Below are positions 25,825 to 29,606 of a stretch of DNA of 29,606 nucleotides, piece after piece. The stretch is taken from positions 1-29,606 of the forward strand of contig DHIR01000257.1 in NCBI GenBank assembly GCA_002403905.1, given 5' to 3'. Origin of the DNA: Mucilaginibacter sp. UBA4741 (GTDB lineage: Bacteria; Bacteroidota; Bacteroidia; Sphingobacteriales; Sphingobacteriaceae). The translations under genes were made by a program, and so were the position numbers. Every line of letters starts with the position of its first letter. Position 1 is the stretch's first letter. Below the pieces are notes generated by a model. It worked only from the letters and a program-made list of their open reading frames with translations, did no database searches and was not told the DNA's origin.

Positions 25825-26883
25825 CTAAGCTTCCTCTTTAAAAAACACCTTGTAATAGTTCATTGCTTTATCATCATCAAAGCCTTTTTCTATCAGCTTG
25901 TTATCGCCATGAATATAGATATGGAAGTTCTTATCCAACTTTAATACGCTCTTGTAAATGCGCTGTTGCTTCTTCACCGCGTTGTTAGAGATTTCGAATG
26001 TGTCGTTGATCTTTGTATCAAACTCGTCCTCGTATTGGTTCTTAAAGGTCTTGAAGGATTCAATGGCTTTTGGATTGGCTATTACCTCGCCGGCAAACTC
26101 GTCCATATCAAAGGTTTCTTTCTCCTTAAAATACTTCATGGAGCGGTTAAGCAGGTCTATCTTATCTGCCTTAGTCATATCAAACTCGCCATCGATCTTA
26201 TTAGTGACAAAGTTTTTGTAGATGCCAAGCGCATTGCTGGTTTGGTTATAGCTATCGTTACGGATCTTTAATTGCAAAAAGTCGTCTTTCCAATAAACAG
26301 CGGCATCTTGCCCGCGGCTGTTATTGTCTATCACCACTACTTTATAGCCGTTCTCTTTCTCGATATTAAATATCAGGCAGCCTTTATCCAGTTTATTGAT
26401 GTTGATGGCATTCTCTTCATAATCAATCGCGAAACCGCCTTTCTCCGGGTAAACCTTTAAATACGTTTCTTTATTCTCTGATTTGAAGATACCTATCGCG
26501 TCAAGCAAATTGCCCTCTATCTGCACATCCTTAAAGTACGCTACATACAACTCGCCCGATTTGATTTTGGGGTGATTAGCTACTTTATAGAGATACTTGG
26601 CTATTTGTTCAGACATTTCATGGAACTTGTCTTTATCCTCAAATATCTGCGAAGCGAAATGGTGTATCTCGTTTAAAGCCAGGTCGCCACTGCTATGCAT
26701 GAGATGATAAACCTCAACCGATTTCTCGAATGGGGCTAAGAAATACTGCTTCAACAGGCTTGAAATTAGTTCGTCTTTTAAAACCAGCGGATGGTCTGAT
26801 AAGGCATACATTTCACTTTGTGATTGATTACCAACGTGATGTACAGAAATTGTATCGAGCGAAGCTTCAAAATAAGTTACCAT
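25825..26883 (-). CDS. Nucleoid-associated protein, 37-kDa (NdpA/YejK-like) family
   Basis: The 352-residue soluble protein resembles the 37-kDa nucleoid-associated family: a short N-terminal strand segment (VHHVGNQSQSE), a helical region around HHFASQIFEDKDKFHEMSEQIAKYL (about 78-102), GELYVAYFKDV (about 114-124) with a beta core, and a helical C-terminal half rich in Lys and Asp. In E. coli the homologue co-purifies with the nucleoid; its function in Bacteroidota is not known to me. It is divergent from mnmE with 75 bases between the start codons. The ATG at 26881-26883 fits the family start. Confidence 0.82.
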   Translation of the reverse strand: MVTYFEASLDTISVHHVGNQSQSEMYALSDHPLVLKDELISSLLKQYFLAPFEKSVEVYHLMHSSGDLALNEIHHFASQIFEDKDKFHEMSEQIAKYLYKVANHPKIKSGELYVAYFKDVQIEGNLLDAIGIFKSENKETYLKVYPEKGGFAIDYEENAININKLDKGCLIFNIEKENGYKVVVIDNNSRGQDAAVYWKDDFLQLKIRNDSYNQTSNALGIYKNFVTNKIDGEFDMTKADKIDLLNRSMKYFKEKETFDMDEFAGEVIANPKAIESFKTFKNQYEDEFDTKINDTFEISNNAVKKQQRIYKSVLKLDKNFHIYIHGDNKLIEKGFDDDKAMNYYKVFFKEEA

Positions 26884-26944
26884 AATTGGTACGCAATTTA
26901 GTTTTTTTACTTTAGGGTTATAGCTATTGTTGATAGTAATTTGC

Positions 26945-26952
26945 GACCTTTG
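26945..26952 (+). promoter_or_regulatory. Possible -7 element of mnmE
   Basis: GACCTTTG differs from TAnnTTTG at one base and lies 6 bases before the mnmE ATG, echoing the mnmA arrangement (TATCTTTG 8 bases before ATG). No well-spaced -33 TTG is present. Weak. Confidence 0.25.
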
Positions 26953-26958
26953 CCCGCA

Positions 26959-28317
26959 ATGACCAATACCGAAGAAACCATTGTTGCTTTAGCTACCCCT
27001 GCGGGGATAGGGGCTATCGGCGTTATCCGCTTATCCGGCCCGGATGCTATTAAAATTGCCAATAGCGTATTTAAGGGCAAGGATTTAACCACGCAACAAT
27101 CGCATACCATACACTTCGGTAACATAGTTGATGGGGAAGTGATATTGGATGAAGTTTTGGCCTCGTTGTTTGTAGCACCCAGATCGTACACTCGTGAGAA
27201 TGTGGTAGAGATATCCTGCCATGGGTCCAACTACATTATCGAATCTATTATAAAACTGCTGATAAAAAACGGCGCACGGTCTGCCAAAGCGGGCGAGTTT
27301 ACGTTGAGGGCCTTCCTTAACGGGCAAATGGACCTATCGCAAGCCGAAGCAGTTGCCGACCTGATAGCGTCAAACTCTAAAGCATCGCAACAAGTAGCCT
27401 TACAACAGTTAAGGGGCGGCTTTAGTAACCAGCTACAATCGCTGCGCGAGCAATTGGTACAGTTTGCTTCATTAATTGAATTAGAGCTTGATTTTGCCGA
27501 AGAAGATGTAGAGTTTGCTAATCGCGACCAGTTAAAAAAACTGATCTATGAAATTGTGAGGGTTATTAGTGCGCTGATACAATCATTCGAGTTAGGGAAC
27601 GTAATAAAGCAAGGTGTAAATACCGTTATTGCCGGCAGGCCAAATGCGGGTAAGTCAACTTTATTAAACGCATTATTAAATGAAGAACGTGCCATAGTAA
27701 GCCATATCCCCGGCACCACACGCGATACTATAGAAGAGATTTTAAATATAAACGGCATTAACTTCAGGCTGATAGATACCGCCGGCATCCGAGAGGCTAC
27801 CGATGCTATTGAAAAAATAGGGGTAGAGCGTACAATGGAAAAGATAGAGCAATCTGCCCTGTTAGTATATGTTTATGATGCGGCACAGATAACTTTAGAT
27901 GAGCTAAACAGCGATCTGGAAAGTCTGCAACGCCCCGGCGTAACCATGATAATTGTAGCTAATAAGGCCGATTTGCTAACCGATGCACAATTAATCGCTC
28001 TACCTGTCAATGCAAGCGTTATCTCCGCCAAAGAGAAAACGCATATAGACGAGCTTAAATCAACAATATATCACTCTGCAGTAAAAGACAGGTTAGACGG
28101 AAACGAAACGCTGGTAACCAACGTACGGCACTTGGAAGCCCTACAAAAAACCGAGCAAGCATTAGCAAGGGTATTGGATGGGATAGATACGGTTACATCT
28201 GATTTCCTGTCGATGGATATTAAGCAAGCCCTGCACTACCTGGGCGAAATTACTGGCGCTGTTACTACTGATGATTTGCTGGAGAATATATTTAGCAAGT
28301 TCTGTATCGGAAAGTAA
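26959..28317 (+). CDS. mnmE: tRNA modification GTPase MnmE
   Basis: With MnmG it builds the carboxymethylaminomethyl group on U34 of several tRNAs, the same base that MnmA thiolates. From the ATG at 26959 the protein has 452 residues: an N-terminal folate-binding domain (1 to about 118), a helical domain, and an inserted G domain with G1 GRPNAGKS (226-233), PGTTRD (251-256), DTAG (273-276) and NKAD (335-338). It ends in the catalytic FCIGK motif (Cys449). An in-frame TTG at 26941 would add six residues but is unlikely, since MTNTEETIVALATP is the usual start. The 3' end is intact although a mobile element appears to begin just downstream. Confidence 0.97.
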   Translation: MTNTEETIVALATPAGIGAIGVIRLSGPDAIKIANSVFKGKDLTTQQSHTIHFGNIVDGEVILDEVLASLFVAPRSYTRENVVEISCHGSNYIIESIIKLLIKNGARSAKAGEFTLRAFLNGQMDLSQAEAVADLIASNSKASQQVALQQLRGGFSNQLQSLREQLVQFASLIELELDFAEEDVEFANRDQLKKLIYEIVRVISALIQSFELGNVIKQGVNTVIAGRPNAGKSTLLNALLNEERAIVSHIPGTTRDTIEEILNINGINFRLIDTAGIREATDAIEKIGVERTMEKIEQSALLVYVYDAAQITLDELNSDLESLQRPGVTMIIVANKADLLTDAQLIALPVNASVISAKEKTHIDELKSTIYHSAVKDRLDGNETLVTNVRHLEALQKTEQALARVLDGIDTVTSDFLSMDIKQALHYLGEITGAVTTDDLLENIFSKFCIGK

Positions 28318-28360
28318 CCCCACAAAACAACTCAATAACAAACTGTTATTAAACCACTAT

Positions 28361-28388
28361 AAAGCCCTATAAATCAGGGCTTTTTTTA
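28361..28388 (+). terminator. Rho-independent terminator of mnmE
   Basis: AAAGCCCT (28361-28368) pairs with AGGGCTTT (28376-28383) around a 7-base loop, followed by Ts. It lies 44 bases after the mnmE stop. Confidence 0.85.
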
Positions 28389-28439
28389 TGTATCGTTTAA
28401 TATTTATTACGCTTTGTTATTTGGATATTAAGTATTTAT

Positions 28440-28500
28440 TTGTACCTTAGTTGTACCTTACAGGGGTTGAAATACAAGATTTGTACCTCAACCCCTTTTT
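28440..28500. repeat. TTGTACC direct repeats and inverted repeat at the element edge
   Basis: TTGTACCTTA occurs at 28440-28449 and 28451-28460, and TTGTACCTCA at 28481-28490. Overlapping them is an inverted repeat, AGGGGTTGA (28462-28470) and TCAACCCCT (28488-28496), ending in Ts. The layout suits integrase or excisionase binding sites or an attachment region; a terminator is also possible though the 17-base loop is large. Confidence 0.6.
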
Positions 28501-28515
28501 AAGGCGAAATAATGG

Positions 28516-28549
28516 CACTTAAATACATCTAATTACACTTAAATACATC
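28516..28549. repeat. 20-base-period iteron pair upstream of the HTH gene
   Basis: CACTTAAATACATC occurs exactly at 28516-28529 and 28536-28549. A degenerate third unit in the same phase (8 of 14 bases) overlaps the HTH start codon. Likely an operator or recombination-protein site. Confidence 0.6.
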
Positions 28550-28562
28550 AAATGCTATTTAA

Positions 28563-28940
28563 ATGAGTTCAAACATTAAGGTACAAAGGATTTGCCAGTT
28601 TTGCGGGGATCAATTTACAGCCCAAAAAACAACTACAAAGTATTGTTCCCACCGTTGTGCAAGCCGGGCGTATAAAAAAGGGGTAAAGGGTTTAAAAATT
28701 GAAACAAGCAATAAAGAAACCCAGGGAATAAATAATTTAATAAATACGCTTATTGCCAATAACCCCTTAGATGCGATAAGAGCAAAGGAGTTTCTTACTG
28801 TAAAGGATACCTCAAAGCTTTTAAATTGTTCCGTCCGTACAACTTACAGGCTAATTGTAACGGGTAATATCAAAGCGGTTAACATAGGCCAACGCAAAAC
28901 AATTATTAAGAGATCAGAAATAGACAAACTTTTTGAATAA
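28563..28940 (+). CDS. Zinc-ribbon plus helix-turn-helix (excisionase-like) protein
   Basis: A 125-residue DNA-binding protein. An N-terminal zinc-ribbon-like motif has Cys11-x2-Cys14 and Cys28-x3-Cys32. Residues about 75-125 (FLTVKDTSKLLNCSVRTTYRLI onward, ending KRSEIDKLFE) form a MerR/excisionase-type HTH. In Bacteroidetes mobile elements such proteins commonly sit beside tyrosine integrases, as here, with the integrase starting 18 bases downstream. Likely roles are excision control or regulation of the integrase. The iteron pair ends 13 bases before the ATG and may be its own operator. Exact function is inferred. Confidence 0.85.
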   Translation: MSSNIKVQRICQFCGDQFTAQKTTTKYCSHRCASRAYKKGVKGLKIETSNKETQGINNLINTLIANNPLDAIRAKEFLTVKDTSKLLNCSVRTTYRLIVTGNIKAVNIGQRKTIIKRSEIDKLFE

Positions 28941-28958
28941 GATTTAAGCTTTATACAA

Positions 28959-29606
28959 ATGACTATAAAAGTAGCTTTAAGAACAAAGGCAATATCAGGA
29001 AACAGGCACAGTCTTTATTTGGATTTTTACCCGGCCATACAGCACCCGGAAACAGGCCAGCCAACAAGGCGGGAGTTTTTAGGGCTTTATTTATTTGATA
29101 AACCTAAAAACCCTTTTGATAAAACCCATAATACAGAAACTAAAAGTATAGCCGAAAGTATAAGGCAGCAAAGGGATAACCAATTAAACAAGCCCGAAAT
29201 TTACAGCGATTTTGAAAAGGAACAGCTAAAAAATAAAGCAAAAGGCGAACAGTCTTTTATAAAATATTTTAAACACTTAGCCGATAAGCGTAAAGCCTCA
29301 AACCATGATAATTGGGTATCTGCTTTTCATTACCTCGAAAAGTATGCAAACGGGGATCTGAAATTTGCCGATCTTGACGAAACCTTTTGCAATGGCTTTA
29401 AAGATTATTTGTTAACCAGCCCCAGCAACCGCAGCAGTAAAAAAACACTATCGCAAAATTCAGCAGTTTCTTATTTCAATAAATTAAAGGCAACTTTAAA
29501 GCAAGCCTTTAAAGATGGATTAATTCAAACCGAATTAAACGCAAAAATTGCACCTGTTAAACAAGCCGAAACCCGCAGGAACTTTTTAACCATTGAGGAA
29601 TTAAAC
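28959..29606 (+). CDS. Tyrosine-type site-specific integrase (partial, cut by window end)
   Basis: The first 216 codons of an open frame that runs off the window. The product starts MTIKVALRTKAISGNRHSLY, an arm-type DNA-binding domain (about 1-85) with the GNRHSLYLDFYP strand pattern. A SAM-like core-binding domain follows (about 100-195: SFIKYFKHLADKR, then NWVSAFHYLEKY, DYLL, SVSYFNKLKATLKQAF in part). The segment ending RRNFLTIEEL is the usual entry to the catalytic domain of Bacteroidetes integrases. The catalytic Arg/His/Tyr residues lie beyond the window, so activity cannot be judged. It is probably co-transcribed with the zinc-ribbon/HTH gene. Confidence 0.9.
   Translation, partial: MTIKVALRTKAISGNRHSLYLDFYPAIQHPETGQPTRREFLGLYLFDKPKNPFDKTHNTETKSIAESIRQQRDNQLNKPEIYSDFEKEQLKNKAKGEQSFIKYFKHLADKRKASNHDNWVSAFHYLEKYANGDLKFADLDETFCNGFKDYLLTSPSNRSSKKTLSQNSAVSYFNKLKATLKQAFKDGLIQTELNAKIAPVKQAETRRNFLTIEELN

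Noticed and set aside
28318..28562. tRNA gene as integration target near the integrase
   Set aside because: No cloverleaf-compatible sequence or CCA-type acceptor is visible; the nearest conserved target is the mnmE 3' end.

Overview
The window reads as chromosome from a Bacteroidota bacterium, most probably Sphingobacteriaceae (Mucilaginibacter or Pedobacter-like). The reasons are moderately AT-rich DNA, start codons mostly without Shine-Dalgarno sequences, promoter-like TTG-N18..20-TAnnTTTG elements, a TonB-dependent receptor and a second outer-envelope protein with N-terminal carboxypeptidase-regulatory-like domains, a DUF4905 protein, the archaeal/eukaryotic-type ProRS, and a Bacteroidetes-type zinc-ribbon/HTH plus tyrosine-integrase pair. 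The genus is inferred, not proven.

Layout. Positions 71-6022 (minus strand) hold a housekeeping block: proB and proA (proline synthesis, 5 bases apart), then mnmA (tRNA U34 2-thiolation) and topA. A 430-base AT-rich divergent spacer leads to a solitary TonB-dependent receptor (6453-9407, plus) that ends in a strong terminator and a small fold-back repeat. The minus-strand gene at 9557-11269 is an unrecognised large protein with a PD-(D/E)XK nuclease-like core, followed by a broken HTH gene fragment. A succinyl-CoA:3-ketoacid CoA-transferase pair (11574-12931, plus) converges on a minus-strand run: DUF4905 protein, LysM/RlpA-like envelope protein and uridine kinase. Upstream of these, on the same strand, are a FadL-like outer-membrane protein and a Tyr/Gly-rich lipoprotein.

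From 17836 the plus strand carries proS, a cystathionine gamma-synthase/lyase, a TIGR02757 (DUF2400) protein, a DUF5655 protein and a 1178-residue MG2/plug-like envelope protein with a textbook Bacteroidetes promoter. Three C/G-rich palindromic repeats are embedded in the coding sequences and junction of the second and third genes, and a different long fold-back repeat follows the third. A 336-base gap with a repeated GTGTACC-type motif separates this block from a minus-strand 37-kDa-type nucleoid-associated protein, which is divergent from mnmE (tRNA U34 carboxymethylaminomethylation).

Directly after the mnmE terminator the character changes. A repeat-dense 170-base segment is followed by a zinc-ribbon/HTH (excisionase-like) gene and the start of a tyrosine integrase that runs off the window. 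This looks like the left edge of an integrated mobile element lying next to the 3' end of mnmE; its cargo lies outside the window. No rRNA, tRNA or CRISPR array was seen. The least explained items are the PD-(D/E)XK protein, the several repeat families and the element boundary.
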